DNA of 64,000 bases from Ricinus communis (GCF_019578655.1 NC_063260.1:27428888-27492887), one strand, 5' to 3'. Positions 25,894 to 38,669 are shown, counted from the stretch's first letter. Numbers and translations: made by a program. Notes: generated by a model from the letters alone, not told the origin.

Positions 25894-28792
25894 TCATCTC
25901 AATCTCGACAACCTCTTCCGTTTCCTGTTTTTTTGACGCGCAACAACATTCTTTGCGTTACTCTTGGTACTAGATGGAAGAAACGGAATTGATGATGGTA
26001 TGCCAACCGATGTTCTAGCTTTTCTAGAAACCCATTTCAATGGCATGTTTTTCACCACGGTGCTGATACTGTTTGAGTTATTCAGTTCAACAAGTTGTTT
26101 AATTTGGCCAAGCATCTGGTGCGTCCAGGCCATTGACAAATCTAGAGCAACTGAATCATCCATAGGTTTTCTCCAGAGACCTGTCAAAATCTCCTTTAGG
26201 GACTGGAAAGACATAGAAGACTGACCTTCACTATTTTTGCATAACATATTGACCTTGATGACATGCTTGCAAAGGTTCCCTTGCAATGACCATGCACAAT
26301 CACAGAAGGCAAATTCTGATCCAGGATTCCACACTATATGTGTCAGATTGCTGTCTTTTTGACTGGAGACCTTAGCAAAGAGCTTGTCCTTATCATCCAG
26401 AGTAACAGCAGAATTAGGAATCTGCAGGGCCCTGTGCCATGATGTAGAAGCAACATATTCTTCCTTGACATTTTGAAATGAATCACTTTCATCTGCATAG
26501 CGATCTAACCAGTAGCTCGAATGCAACTCAGTGGTTAGCTTATGCACTAACCAATCAACTCTCTGGAGAGCACCAAGATGAGAATCATCAAACAATTTAG
26601 CTTTCAGCTTTACATGATAGGCTTCAATTGCCCCGGATGCCTCTTGGCTGGCAAGAGGAAGAGTTCTCATTGCAGAAAGCCACATATCTGTTAACATGGA
26701 ACAAACAATAAAGTTATCAGACACAAAATTTAATGCAACCAGCATCATATTTGCATGCATAAAAAATGTCTATTCATATTCAGGTGTGTACCCATACTGT
26801 TTATGAGAAAGGAAGAGAAGAGAGGAAGAGAGATCTCACCAATCTTAGGCACCCAAGAGGCATTGAAATATTGTATGAATGTAGTTTGATCAACAAAATC
26901 AGTAGTTAATTCTTCCAAAGCAGCCAAAGTATCACCTCCATTCCAGATGCCATATACTATCTTACCTAAGCGTTTGAAAATCTCACGCTGAACTTCAATG
27001 TTATTACATTTTTTAACAATATTCCTCAGCCATGATCTACGAATGCGCCAGAGAGAGAATAATACAGGGCAACCATATATATCCCTGAGGTTCAGTCAAT
27101 GTAAAGCATAAGAATACCATACTCTAAAATTTCATATTTTAAGATCACTAACTTTTAGAGAAAGAATACTTTGCCTTATGGGATCAATCTCTGCTGCAGC
27201 ATCATCAATTAAAAATCCACTGATCTTCCATCCAGGCTCTACACTCGAAGCTCGATCAAGTAGCGCCTTCATCCACTTAGCAACATCTGGCTTTGCAAAG
27301 CTACGTGTAATGACCCATGCAATAGGAAGCGCATGTTGTCTTGAATCAAACACAAGAAGTGTACATAATGGATACTGTCATTCCAAGAGATATTAATCAA
27401 CTACTCTATAAATTTGTTTACAGTGTGTACAAATGCCAAATGAATATCAACACCAATAGTACCTTGAGTCTCTTAATACCAAATGTAGAATCAGCTGCAA
27501 CAAGACTGCGATGGCCAAAGCGGATCATTTGTTGCAACTGCCATTCTGTTTGAATCCCCAAAATAAAGGAATCAGCTTCTGAGGTATCCTGATAAAAGAA
27601 AATAGATTTCTTATTGCGCTCAACCCACATCCTGATGCTGGCTTGATCATCTAGATCCAGCTCATGGGTTGATCGCTTGATAATCATTCCAAGTTTTTGA
27701 ACATATTGCGAAGCAAGGCTGTTGACCTTTGCATTTGAACCGCAATATCGTTGAATCCCCTCAATGTGTTTCTCCAGCACATTCTCCTCAGGGATTCCAA
27801 GATAGATCATAGACATAGTTTGCTGCTGAATTTCATTACAAATATATGGAATCTTCTTAGCTCCAGGCCCAATGGCATCTCTGTCAAGTGGACCATGACA
27901 AACAAAACCAGATTTGTTTACGTGACGCCTGTCATTGTATATGATAAGTGCCAGGGAAGGACGAGTATATAGGCGTTTCACCACAAAATGGCATGTACAT
28001 CCACGCATGGACTGAGGTCTAGGAGCACGATTTCGAGTGTTAAGTCGATATCTTCGACTAGGTAATGTGTCTCCACCTTCCCCATAATTTTCAGGACCAA
28101 ATGAACACCAATACCTTAACATTACAAATTACACAAAATCAACATGAGAATTTGATATTTTAGTTTAAGAAATTGGTGTCAATAAAATATATATGCAATA
28201 CAGATATAGAGCAATTTAATTGTTTCCTATCACATGCTATAAGGCAGCTAAATCTGACAGTAAATCTGGGCTATACATATATATGCAGCATTTAAATAGC
28301 TTGACAAGGATTCATCAGATCAGTTTTAGAACTATGGTTTTAAATAAGCATATGACAGAACCAGGTAGCAATCGCAAGACAAAGGAAGAGAACAATAAGT
28401 GTTTTTTTTGTTAAGGGGCGTAAATTTTAACTGAATCTTTCACTAAATGACGATAGACTCAAAAACTAATAGAAAACAGATTTTTAGTAACAAGCATTGA
28501 ATTTGAATGCACCAGAAACTCACAGCTTATATTCCAAATATTCATCATTTTTGTACTCCTTCAAGCTTCCTCTTGATCGTTTTCTTTGCCTTTCAATATG
28601 GAAACGTGTTGGGCATTCTACATTAGAGCATTCTCCAATTATAAAAGTATCAACTCTGTCATAGGGAATGAGTGCTACATCGTCATGGCGATCAGCCGTG
28701 CCAAACTTGGTCCAAGTCAAATCTGCAGAAGAGAATTCCTCATCTGGAGGATTTTGCACCGGAATATCAAATATGGATTCAACTATATCCAT
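25894..28792 (-). CDS. MULE-transposase-derived SWIM zinc-finger protein
   Basis: Five minus-strand exons join in frame: 28792-28524, 28114-27463, 27374-27175, 27084-26840 and 26687-25894, giving 719 aa. The product resembles the Arabidopsis At1g60560/At4g13970 SWIM zinc-finger family as I recall it (DIVESIFDIPVQNPP start, CTCHFVVKRL, QTEWQLQQMIRFG). A MULE-type DDE fold is visible: VAADSTFGIK with Asp298, then FLIDDAAAEIDPIR with Asp364/365. A SWIM zinc finger follows at Cys584-x-Cys586-x8-Cys595-x-His597, and a basic tail (RQKNRKRKR) is a likely nuclear signal. Intron 3 uses a GC donor (AAG|GCAAAG), which joins exactly to the conserved CPVL..WRIR block. ATG at 28792 was chosen because an upstream in-frame TTG is not a plant start. 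The uninterrupted 719-codon chain and lack of nearby terminal repeats suggest a domesticated gene. The molecular role is unknown. Confidence 0.85.
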
Positions 28793-29475
28793 TCTTGTCT
28801 GTTCCAACCTATTGGAATATCAGGAAACCAGATTACATTTTAGCATTATATCTGCAAATTTAGTACACGAAGTACCCTAATAAAACATCAACGAATGATA
28901 TTCGAAAAATAAAACAAAACAAAAATGCCAAAATGATTGACAAGACCCAAAATACAGACAACTAGATAGGAGCTCCTATGATTCAAACTATGATCATTAG
29001 TGCTTTTGCTAAGTAAATAAAAATAAAGAAATTCATTTCCACGCGAGGAAAAAAAGATCTAGATAACAATAAGTGAAAATCCAAATTCATGCTCCAAGTG
29101 CCTAAGAATCTCAATCAGGAAAGATTGGCTAAAAAGAGAACCAATATGAATCTAAATATGAGTACAAGCCTTCGAATAAGAACTTTCTAAACCAAAAACT
29201 GAAAATTAGAGACTTTACATAACATGAAGAAGAGAAAAGAAAAAAGAAACGATAGCTTATTAATTGCAGAAGAAATATGAAACTGAAATGAAGAAGGTAA
29301 AAGAATCAGAGATTCTTACTAGTGGATTAAGGAGGCAGAAAGACATTAAGGAAAACAGTGGACATGTAGAGAAAATCGAAAGAACAGTAACTAGTTATAA
29401 CTACTAAATAGTGTGTATTGTATTGGTATTGGTAAGCAGGAAGCGTGTGCGTATTCGTGGGAGAGACGCAGATAA
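28793..29475 (-). promoter_or_regulatory. Probable 5' leader of the SWIM gene with a UTR intron
   Basis: On the minus strand an acceptor-like site (CCAATAG|GTTGG) lies at about 28807, about 15 bp before the ATG. A donor-like site (CACTA|GTAAGAATC) lies near 29320. A leader intron of about 0.5 kb is inferred from these sites only. Confidence 0.35.
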
Positions 29476-31256
29476 AGCGAGACAACCCTTACCCAATTTT
29501 TGTAGGTTACTATACTTACTACTAGTACTGACTAGATAGGGTTTTCCTTCCCTTTATTCCTTTCTCTTTTTCATCTGCGATGTTCTAATTTTGGCATGTT
29601 TACAATAATAACAAAATGCATGAAAATTGTCCAAATTCATTGAAAAAATAAAAAAAAAACCTTTTGTGTTCAAATTCCATATTATATGCTCACCCATTAT
29701 TTATTTAACAAGAGATTACCTAAATGTATAGATTTGAGATATACCAAAATTAGACGAGAAATTTTCTCGTTTAATATGCATATATCACTTAGATTAAAAA
29801 AATTTTATAGAACTGTGAATTTGAAAAGTATAAAAATAATATAATTCGGTATAAAAAAAGTCGTCATGAAACGAGCTATAGCTTGCTTTTATCTACTAAA
29901 CTCTCTGAATCTCATATCAGAGACTACCAATATAACCGAACCATCGTAACATATTTGGTCACTGTCCACGTTTGCTATTTCCTTCTTGAATATAGAAATT
30001 TATATTCTCCATTATCGAAGCACCACTGCAAACTATTTTGTAGGTAATAAACTCTCAGTTATTCATACTATAAATATCACCGTTTAAACACTTTTTTACA
30101 AACCTTTAACCAAATACTAATCTGACCATCGGAGTAGTTTTTCAGCCGGCTACGCTTAGAAATCTTCACTTGACTTTTGTTTTGCAGGTTTGACACTTTG
30201 AGCAATTCGTCCTTCAAATATCGGTATATAGATTTGGATTTCTGTTTCTTTTATATCAATAAGAATAAAAAAAATTAATAAAATCCTCGTTTTAAATTTT
30301 GCCTCAGAAAAAGTCACTGACAGTGGAAAAATTTAACAACGACAAGATTTAAGTGATGATAGAGGTTAAAATTACAAGCGGTGAAAAGAATCAGCCTGGG
30401 CAAGCTCTTCATTTACATATAACATCCTGTTTTGGTCACTCAAGCTCCAAATTACTGAATGAAAACTTTTAGACAACGACCAAAACCTAACTTGGTTATG
30501 ACTGCCGAAGTCCGAAATAATGCTATTTTCACTCGAAGCCAATGAATATAGAGGTGTATCCCTCTAATATTTTCAATTTATCCCTAAAATTTTTAAATTT
30601 TAGCTTTTCTCTTTATCTTGAAATCTCTTTTATCTCATAATATTTATTGGAAGTCGAACGATTAAAAAAAAAAGAAGCAAAAATAGTAAATTTCTGCTAA
30701 AAGAAGCAACAATTAATGATCACATATTTATTTTTTTTGTCAAATCATATTCCAATTGAAATTAAATTATAAAGACTAGAAATGTTTTAAACATCAGAGT
30801 GAACCGAGCGGTTCAATGATATTAGAACTAAAAATCTGGTAAAACTTTGAGTTTAAACGGATTTGACTACTTGGATCAACTAATTAGAATATTGAATTGA
30901 CCGATTAGACTGATTTTTCCTTTTACAATAGGAAAATTCACAAAAATAAAAGTAATAATTGAAAAGATTTTATCAAACTGCTCAGATCGACAGAATCCGG
31001 TGATCGGACCTAGCCAGTTCTGAAAATACTTTTAACACTCTTTCAAAGTACAAAATTTCAAGGGACAAATTAATATTTAAGAATATTAATGTGAAATGCG
31101 CCTGTTTCAGGGACTATGAATGATATGAACCCCAAAAGATATATATTACAGTGCATTTGCTCGTCTACAAGTCTACTAAAAATATCAAACTAGGGTCCTG
31201 CAAGTAAGAACTCCGCTAGCCGCTCCTCCATTGTGCAATACAAGTCTTTACCACTG
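29476..31256. other. Spacer between SWIM and SMN genes
   Basis: No coding region is seen. The block 30785-31050 has repeat character, with GAACCGAGCGGTTCAAT near its left edge and GATCGGACCTAGCCAGTTC near its right edge. Both resemble the 'ACCGG..TTCAA' words of dispersed plant repeats, but no second copy occurs in this window. Confidence 0.45.
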
Positions 31257-34200
31257 TCATTTCTTCATAATTGATTGCTCTGTGAGATACCTATGAAATA
31301 TTGCCAAGTTTCACAGAATTAAGAAGATCAATTCATAACAGTAATACTAACACAACAGTAAAACTAACACATGCGCTTACCAATATCAGAATAAGAACCA
31401 TGGTTGATGAACAATCAAATGAATCTCATCATTTTAACTGGAAATTTTGGCTAAAGGGCCAGAACTTATTTATTTAAGGAAATCAAGTTCCAGTCTTCCA
31501 GATGCAAAAGCATTTATCCTATGAATTCAGTGTATGGTATATATCATGCTTTAGTAGGTCAATTCTTATTTGTTGGTTCTAGGAGAGTACAAGGCCTAGC
31601 TAAGCTCATGGGGCACATAGGCAAGAAACGCTCAACATGCCCCCTGGCAGAACTTGGTCAGTTGGCTGTGCCAGGCTTAAGTCAATATGCTCAAGCTCAA
31701 GGAGAAATTAGTGTGCAAGTTTGCAGCTGTATTTCCTTCTTGATAGTCACATTGTAAATAATCTTCCATCATTTTTTCTACGAAAGAAAATGGTTCCATT
31801 AGCTCATGATGGGTCAATGAACATGCGTTCTGCACTTTCTCCATTTTTTAATTTTTGATATACGTTATCAAGAAAGGAAGATTAGATGCTGCATGTTTAA
31901 GGTCTTCGGGCTCTTGGACTGAAACTATTAAAGAAAATTCGATATACTGTAATTATCTTTTCTGATCAGTAATACATGTTTTTTTTTTTTGAGATGTATG
32001 ATAAAGTTAGTTTCAGAAAGGAAGTTAATTTTCTTTTAACAGTGAAACTATAAAAGAAAATTCGATATATTGTAGTTATCTTTTCTGATAATACAATTTT
32101 TTTTTTTTTTGAGAAGTATAATAAAGTTAGTTTAAGAAAGGAAGTTAGTTTTCTTTTGACAGTGAAACACTTTAATTGGCCAACTGCATGTTAGGGCTAC
32201 CCAGCAAATCTAGTGGCTTTCATGTGGTATGTTGCCTCCTCTATTTCATCTCTTTTCATTATTCTTTACAGCACATTTGTTACATGTAAGACTTCCTCCT
32301 TTCTGTCACATATGCATCATCTAAATCTCTCAAACATACAAAGCTAATTAAGTTGTCAAAGTCATTGCTTCTGTACCCAAAAAAATTGAGAGCTGGTGTT
32401 CTAGCAATAACACAGCCAGCAATGAATCTTAATTAAGAAAAAGATGTGATGACTTACTTGCCCGTGTAAAAGCCAGCAGAGTACCAAGCATTTAAAACAA
32501 TGCTGAGATCTGTTTCAGATCTGGTGTTTTGAGCCAATTTTTCCTCATTGTCTTTTCCTTTTCCATTCTCTTTCTCTTTTTCTTTCTCTATGTTTCATTG
32601 GAAAACACCAAATAAGAAAATTAAAAAATTATTAAAAGAAAAAACACCATATTATTTAAGAAAAGGCACTTCATCTACTATGCATGATTTAAATTCTATT
32701 TCCTTGACTTTCGATTTAAAGGTGATAGTCTAAAATCCTAAAACTACTTGGCTTCAAACCCACAATAGAAAGTTGCACCTATGAGTTGAATTTTTATTTC
32801 CCCCTTCTAGTCCTAGGAGTTTTAACTTTTACATTCCCTGTTCTAGTCATTGGACTACAAGAGTCGAGTCTGTGAGCAAGAAAAATGATCCCCAGTTCTC
32901 GCTAATTAAGAGAACCGATGCCCAGTTATGAGTGAGCTTCTGAAATTAGAATTTAAATTTTGAAAGTTTGACTTGACTTGAGTGGGAACTGACCCTTTAC
33001 TATGATGACCTTTGCAGTGCCAAGATCAATCAATCAGGTTATTTGCAATAAAACAAAAAGGATTCTTCCAAAAAGGATTCTTCCAAATAACCTTACTATT
33101 ATATAATATATACATACATATATATAGATATATAAATTAAAAAAATGAATGTAACTCTAATTCCTTCAGATACGGTAAGAACTAAAAGCAAAATTGAGAG
33201 GCACCCACTCCAATTACACAAAGTTCCAAACTCGCATATCTAACCAACATTGTCCCAAACTTTATGGAGGAAAGACAGCAAAGTTCACTATGTCTCTTGG
33301 TATACGCAACTATGGCCATCAGATGGAACTAAGAAGGCACTTGTTTCATGAAATATATTTTCCTAAAAATGTTTCTACATATTCCAAGAGGAAAAGGAGG
33401 GAGTTTCCAGAAAATAAATCCCATTGAAACAGGAAGCCATTTTCCGGAAGGTTTTAGTCTACTGAAATTGTCATTCAGTCAACTAGAACAGGTTTTCGGC
33501 CAACTGAAAACAATATAGTGAAAATTTTGTCGTTTTCTGAACTTTCAGCGCAACTATATTGTGCAAGAAAATCGAGTTCTATGAAGCAGTAGAAAATATT
33601 TTCTAACATTGTAAATTTCAATACTTTTGTCAAACGAGAAATTGTAGAATCAGCAAAATTATTTTCTGTGAGAAAAATGGATACAAATCAGATTATATCT
33701 ACCCTAGTTACAGCAACCAAGATGCTCATTGTTGAAAGACCAAAAAGCCTTCCAACAATACCAACAATTGAGGCTAGAAAGGAATGCTCATATGCACTGA
33801 CCTATAAAGCAGAATGCCATTCTGATCCAACTAAAGATAGAAAAAGAAGTAGCTATCAATAATGGGCGTCCAAATAAATAGGCTGTGGATCCCTTCAAAT
33901 AATCATGATTCAACAAAGATCAGAATGGTTCAAGTACATTTAATTAATCGTGATCCAACAAAGGATAGAAACGGTCCAGGTACATGCAATATCCACTATT
34001 CTCCCTGTTTAAATTCCCGATCTTTATGTTACTCCTAAGTTTTCTTCAACTGGTTTGAGATTGAACTCCAAAGAAAATGAGAAGAATGATGCAACAAATT
34101 TACTTCCACAGTGACAAAATTCTCAAACCTAAATCATGATTCAAACTCTAATTACAGAATGTAATTCACAAACCTTAAGCTTACTTAGGGTTCTTAGCAG

Positions 34201-36531
34201 ACTAACTACCATTGTTTTGCTAACTAAATATATCAGTCTTCTCTTTGCTTTTTAGGCAACCAACAACAGCAAACCCACTTTATCATTTTTTTACTCCTGG
34301 ACAATAGAAATAAAATGTATAAATCACAATTAATATCAAGCAAGCCCCATGTCAATGTTTATACAAAAAAGTAAATAATTTCAACCTGATAAAGTAGTTT
34401 TATATGGACGCTAACAATTTCTTTGATCTGAAGAAGATAAACGCTTAGAATTAATTTCACCTATCTGGAAAATTAAGGGAGTGAACAATAAGAAAATAAT
34501 AATAAAAGGATGTACTAATTTCAAAACAGGTTGCAGAGTCTTTTATCTGTTTTAACCTTTACTTTAGTTTTAAAAGAAATTTCAGTATTTAATTCAAGAA
34601 CATTGGCCATCCAAGAATTCAATGGGTTAACTCAATTACTCCTATCAAGAGGACAAATCATTCACACAAAAATAAAGTTGATATTTCATTTCATCACTGA
34701 CCATTAGAATACTATCGTATTTCCTGTATATATCTAACCTATCCGTTTTTTCTTGATAAGAAAACTTGGGAAGTACTATGAGATCCCTGTTACAAAAGAT
34801 CATTTTGGAAAAGTCATGCTTACCTTTTGTGCCAGAATTGATGGATGATATTGTCTTCGTAGTGGATATTGCTCTTTCTGCAGCTCCCATTGCTATTTTG
34901 ACAATGTCGCCATCTACAAGAGGGACAGACTTTGCAAGACCCATCACCTCAGAAGAATTATTGCACAATTTACCATCGCATGTTCCATCGAAAGAACAAG
35001 CGGAAAATGAAGTGCATGGAACTGCTGAACAACGACAAGCATATGGGCAACATGAGCAGATAACAGGTTGGCTTTTAGGAACTGAATGATCTTGAGAGCA
35101 ACAGGTACCCCATTGTTGGCTCGAACCAAAGCCTTCGGCCGGATAGTGGTAATCATAACCACCAAGTTGCTGAAGCTGATGCAGAATCCTTTGCCTCTTT
35201 TCCTCAATGTCATAGTACTGGGTAAGTAACTGGTTATAACCTTCTGAATTTTGCACATATGAATAGTCATTGACAGCTAGTGCATCTTGGCCACCTGATG
35301 AGTATATACCAGGTTGAGGCTCAATCGAATCCAAATGATGATTTTCCTGAACCGCTGTGAGTTTTTTAGCCTCACCCAGTTCTATTGCAGCATTTGATGG
35401 AACATTGCTTTTCTCATCTAAATCACTAGATAATGGAAAGCACAATAAATCAAACAGAAAATGTCATCAAAACAATGTAACATCTAAATGAATACACATT
35501 CAGTTGCAGTCCATCAAAAACTCTGACGCAGACATAAGTAACATGTGAATTCATCTTAAGCTGTGGTGATAATGGAGCTGTCGAAATTTGAAGAGCATAA
35601 TGAACAATTGTCTGAACTGAATAGACAATTCCTTGTCATATTCGAGCAACAGGTATGAAAGAATTCATTCTGAACAGAACTAGAAAAGAATAGCACCCAT
35701 GGAAAGTTAAGACACATGTTAGAATAGCAAATATGTCCCTAACAACGGGAATAAAAGGCCATTCCAAAGGAGAAGAAGGCAAGTGAACAAAACACTCTCA
35801 AAACCTTTCACCTTCTCTCTCTACCCACTCTGAATCTATTCTCTGAGGAGCTGAGTTTACCATCAAAGTGGTGTTGCTGGGACACCTCCCAGCGCCATTT
35901 CTGACTTTTCTTTTCATTCAGGAACCCATGCTTGATTTCAGGCATCATCAAGCTGCATGCTTCATGCTATCAACTACCGAAGTTGGCAAATGTTGCTTAT
36001 TCAACTCAAAGAATTTACCCAATATAATTTTATTATTTGCTTCAACAGATTAAAGAAGGTAAAATAGGAAAAAGTTTATGACTAAAACAAAATACAAAGG
36101 AAGCAAGTAGTAGTATCTCATAAAAACCTAAATAAATTTACATAAAGATTGAAGAATAAATGACAGGGCATAAAACTCATATACTACCTTATAGCCGCAT
36201 GACTTTGATCTGTACTAGCAGAGCTAACATCAGCTGAATTATCCTTGCTTTTCCTGCTATGCATTTTCTGCGAAAATAAACAAATAAGAAATAGTATCTG
36301 CAAACATTTAGAGCCTTAAAGAATCAAATTATGAAGTAGAGAAAAAAAAAAAAACAAAAGGCAGGTATCAAATTTTGACATTGAATAAATAATCATTGCA
36401 ATTTGTTTTTAATTTGTTGCTGCTGTTGTAGAAATGTATTACAGAGAGTCAAGAACCTTGTAGCTGGACATGGCGTTGTCGAAGGCGTTAATAAGAGCAG
36501 AATCGTCCCATAGTTCTTCTCCTTTACCCAT
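31257..36531 (-). CDS. SMN: Plant SMN (survival motor neuron) homologue
   Basis: SMN is the core of the complex that loads Sm proteins onto spliceosomal snRNAs. Five minus-strand exons join in frame: 36531-36457, 36267-36188, 35425-34824, 32509-32458 and 31290-31257, giving 280 aa. Residues 8-25 (WDDSALINAFDNAMSSYK) match the Gemin2-binding helix of SMN. Residues 253-272 (DLSIVLNAWYSAGFYTGKYL) are the C-terminal YG box used for self-association; the splice junction falls inside the Lys270 codon. No Tudor-like segment is evident between them. Instead there is a Tyr/Gln-rich stretch (about 115-150) and 11 cysteines in residues 160-206. Exon 4 could instead begin at 32520 with an extra, unseen exon upstream, since that acceptor gives SETDLS; direct joining needs no extra exon. 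The end regions are firm; the exon 3-4 junction is the weak point. Confidence 0.8.
31919..32167. repeat. Two-unit imperfect tandem duplication in SMN intron 4
   Basis: Units of about 123 bp begin near 31921 and 32044. Both contain AGAAAATTCGATATA, a T-run followed by GAGA.GTAT.ATAAAGTTAG, and AAAGGAAGTTA.TTTTCTTTT. A third partial start, AGTGAAAC, follows at 32161. Confidence 0.85.
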
Positions 36532-38155
36532 ACTCTTCTCTTTCAAAAGGAACTGATTAATGCTTGGATTAGGAGTATACTATAGTATAAGCCCTTTCTT
36601 CTTGTTCCCGCTCAATGAAATTATCTATTCAAAATAAGTGAGACTAGGACACCCTCTCCTACCTCCTTTTCTTTAGGTTTAAGGTTTAATTCTTCTTCCT
36701 GCTCCTGCTCCTGTTCAACTCCATTAATATTTCTAAGATTTTTCCCTTATTTTTCCTTTTTGGTATTAAAATTCTATTATATTAACTTTTTGATGAAGAA
36801 AATTATATCACTGCATCTTTTGGTTAATGTATTATAGCATCCTTCAAAATCTGAATAAATTTAAGGGGTATTTACTTTTCGCTCTTTCATTTTCACTCTT
36901 TCATTTTCATTTTAATTATTTTTTTATTATAATATACGAATTGTATGTTAATATTATTATATCAAATTTTCTATATTTTTATAAAATTTAATTATTATTT
37001 TCTTATATTTAAAGTTGATGCAATTAAATTAATAAATAAAATTAATTTTTTTAGATTTAAATAGAAATTTTATTTTTCATAATTTAATTTAATCTATCAA
37101 AATAATAATAGAAATAAATATTTATAACTATAAATATATATACCATTTTGATAATTCAAATTAGATTATATACTAATATGGTAATGTTATTTTAGATATA
37201 AATATTTTTAAAATTAAATTGTGATAAAAAGTAAATATTTAATTAATTTATCATAAAATTTACTGTTATTTCTGTTAATATTTAATAATATTATTTTAAT
37301 ATAATAAAAAATTTAATTTTAGATGAATTTCATATTTAGTAAAAATTTAAAAATAAATTGTAATTTAATTTTTTATTTAATTTTTTATTATATAGACTTT
37401 TAATATAAATAAAATTAATATAATAAAATTATATAAAAATAATTTATATATTAGAGTAAAATTCAAAAGTAAATAATAATTATATCTAAATTGAAGGCTA
37501 GTACCCTTTCACACGTGTATTATGCTATTGTTGGTATTATTCTAATCTAAAAATTAATTAATATTTTCTATTTTAAAAGAAATATATATGTGACATTTAA
37601 TTAATAACATAAATATTCATACAAATATAGATTAATGATAAGATAATATTTTAAAATTATATATTATGTATAGTAGATCTCATAAAATTAAAATGCCTTA
37701 TTTATGAATTTAATAATTACTATTTTTTTAAAAAAAAAACAGCAAAATTACTTAAAATATTTCAAACTCGATAGTTAATTAATGACTAGTATAAACACTT
37801 AAAAATGTAGTAATTACCTTAATCTCTAATACATGTTAATATTTTATTTAAGACAACCTGAGTCTTAAATAATACTTAGGGAGTAAAAGATTGAAACTAT
37901 AGAAATTTGTTTGAGATTTTTAAAAGTTTGAATTTTGATATTAGAGGTGTTCACTTTCGAATTTGTCGTCATTTTCTCTAAAAAGGTAAGGAAATCTTTT
38001 AATAAACTATAATGTGGTTTAATATTTTTTATTTTAGATAGACCGTTTATTTTTTATCACTTTAATAATATTACAAATATATGACCGTGGATAAATAACG
38101 ATGCTATTAATAAATACTAATATGGTAGTTAAAAGATCAATAACTATTATATGCT
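36532..38155. other. SMN upstream region and AT-rich spacer
   Basis: About 250 bp upstream of the SMN start are of mixed composition and probably hold its promoter. From about 36780 to 37750 the sequence is extremely AT-rich with no recognisable gene. It ends at the left edge of the endogenous pararetrovirus. Confidence 0.5.
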
Positions 38156-38645
38156 ATGACGAAGACTCTGGAAGCACTGGTGGACCTAATTACACTCCAC
38201 AAAATGAAGACGATTGCTACAGTCTTGATAACTATGATGTGTTTTTTGACTAAATGGACATTATGGCCAACAAAATAAGACAATGATGCAAAAGGACAAA
38301 AATCTTTTGACAAAAATGGCACCTTATCCTTTTTACAATAATGTGAGAAGATTATGATAGACAAAGTGGCAGACAAGTATCTTTTCTTTTTTGATAAAAT
38401 AACTCAATTATTTACCTTTGTTGTCTTTTATAATAATTATATCTCGGACTCAAGTCTGTTTGAAGTCCGGATAGTATTCTGTTATCTATTATAAATAGGT
38501 GTGATTTAGTTCAGAGGAAGCACGCTTGAACTATCCCTGTTATCCCTTCTATCTTTGTAATCTTTCTCTTTGTAAAATTTTCTCTTCAATAAAATTTTAC
38601 ACTATTTACTTATTTACTCTCTTTCTATTTCTGTATTATTTGATC
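38156..38645 (+). repeat. Left terminal redundancy of the caulimovirid
   Basis: This copy carries the 3' tail of the last viral ORF (stop at 38251-38253), a TATA-like TATTATAAATAG at 38487-38498 and a poly(A) signal AATAAA at 38588-38593. By eye it differs from the right copy by roughly a dozen substitutions and a few short indels. Confidence 0.85.
38487..38498 (+). promoter_or_regulatory. TATA-like box of the pararetroviral promoter (left copy)
   Basis: TATTATAAATAG occurs here and again at 45647-45658 in the right redundancy. It lies about 100 bp before the AATAAA signal, as in caulimovirid and LTR-type transcripts with a terminal R region. Confidence 0.6.
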
Positions 38646-38657
38646 CTGCTCCGTACT

Positions 38658-38669
38658 TGGTATCAGAGC
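38658..38669 (+). other. Primer-binding site complementary to initiator Met-tRNA
   Basis: TGGTATCAGAGC is the standard plant retroelement and pararetrovirus site complementary to the 3' end of initiator tRNA-Met. It occurs once, just inside the left redundancy, and marks the conventional origin of the circular viral map. Confidence 0.85.

Noticed and set aside
28805..28807. SWIM gene start at an upstream in-frame codon
   Set aside because: The codon is TTG and lies at a probable splice acceptor; the first ATG is at 28792-28790.
31521..31757. 78-aa plus-strand open frame
   Set aside because: It lies within an SMN intron on the opposite strand and has no recognisable domain.
32180..32235. Alternative SMN last exon (minus-strand frame ATYHMKATRFAG)
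   Set aside because: It lacks the continuation of the YG box, whereas 31290-31257 gives YLTEQ in the right phase.
34440..34500. Extra SMN exon after a good acceptor (TTTTCCAG) on the minus strand
   Set aside because: Using that acceptor gives an immediate stop in the SMN frame; a shifted acceptor is possible but not needed for an open chain.
34645..34823. Extension of SMN exon 3 into KHDFSKMIF... residues
   Set aside because: A strong donor (AAAAG|GTAAGC) stands at 34823; the extension resembles no SMN sequence and would omit the YG box.
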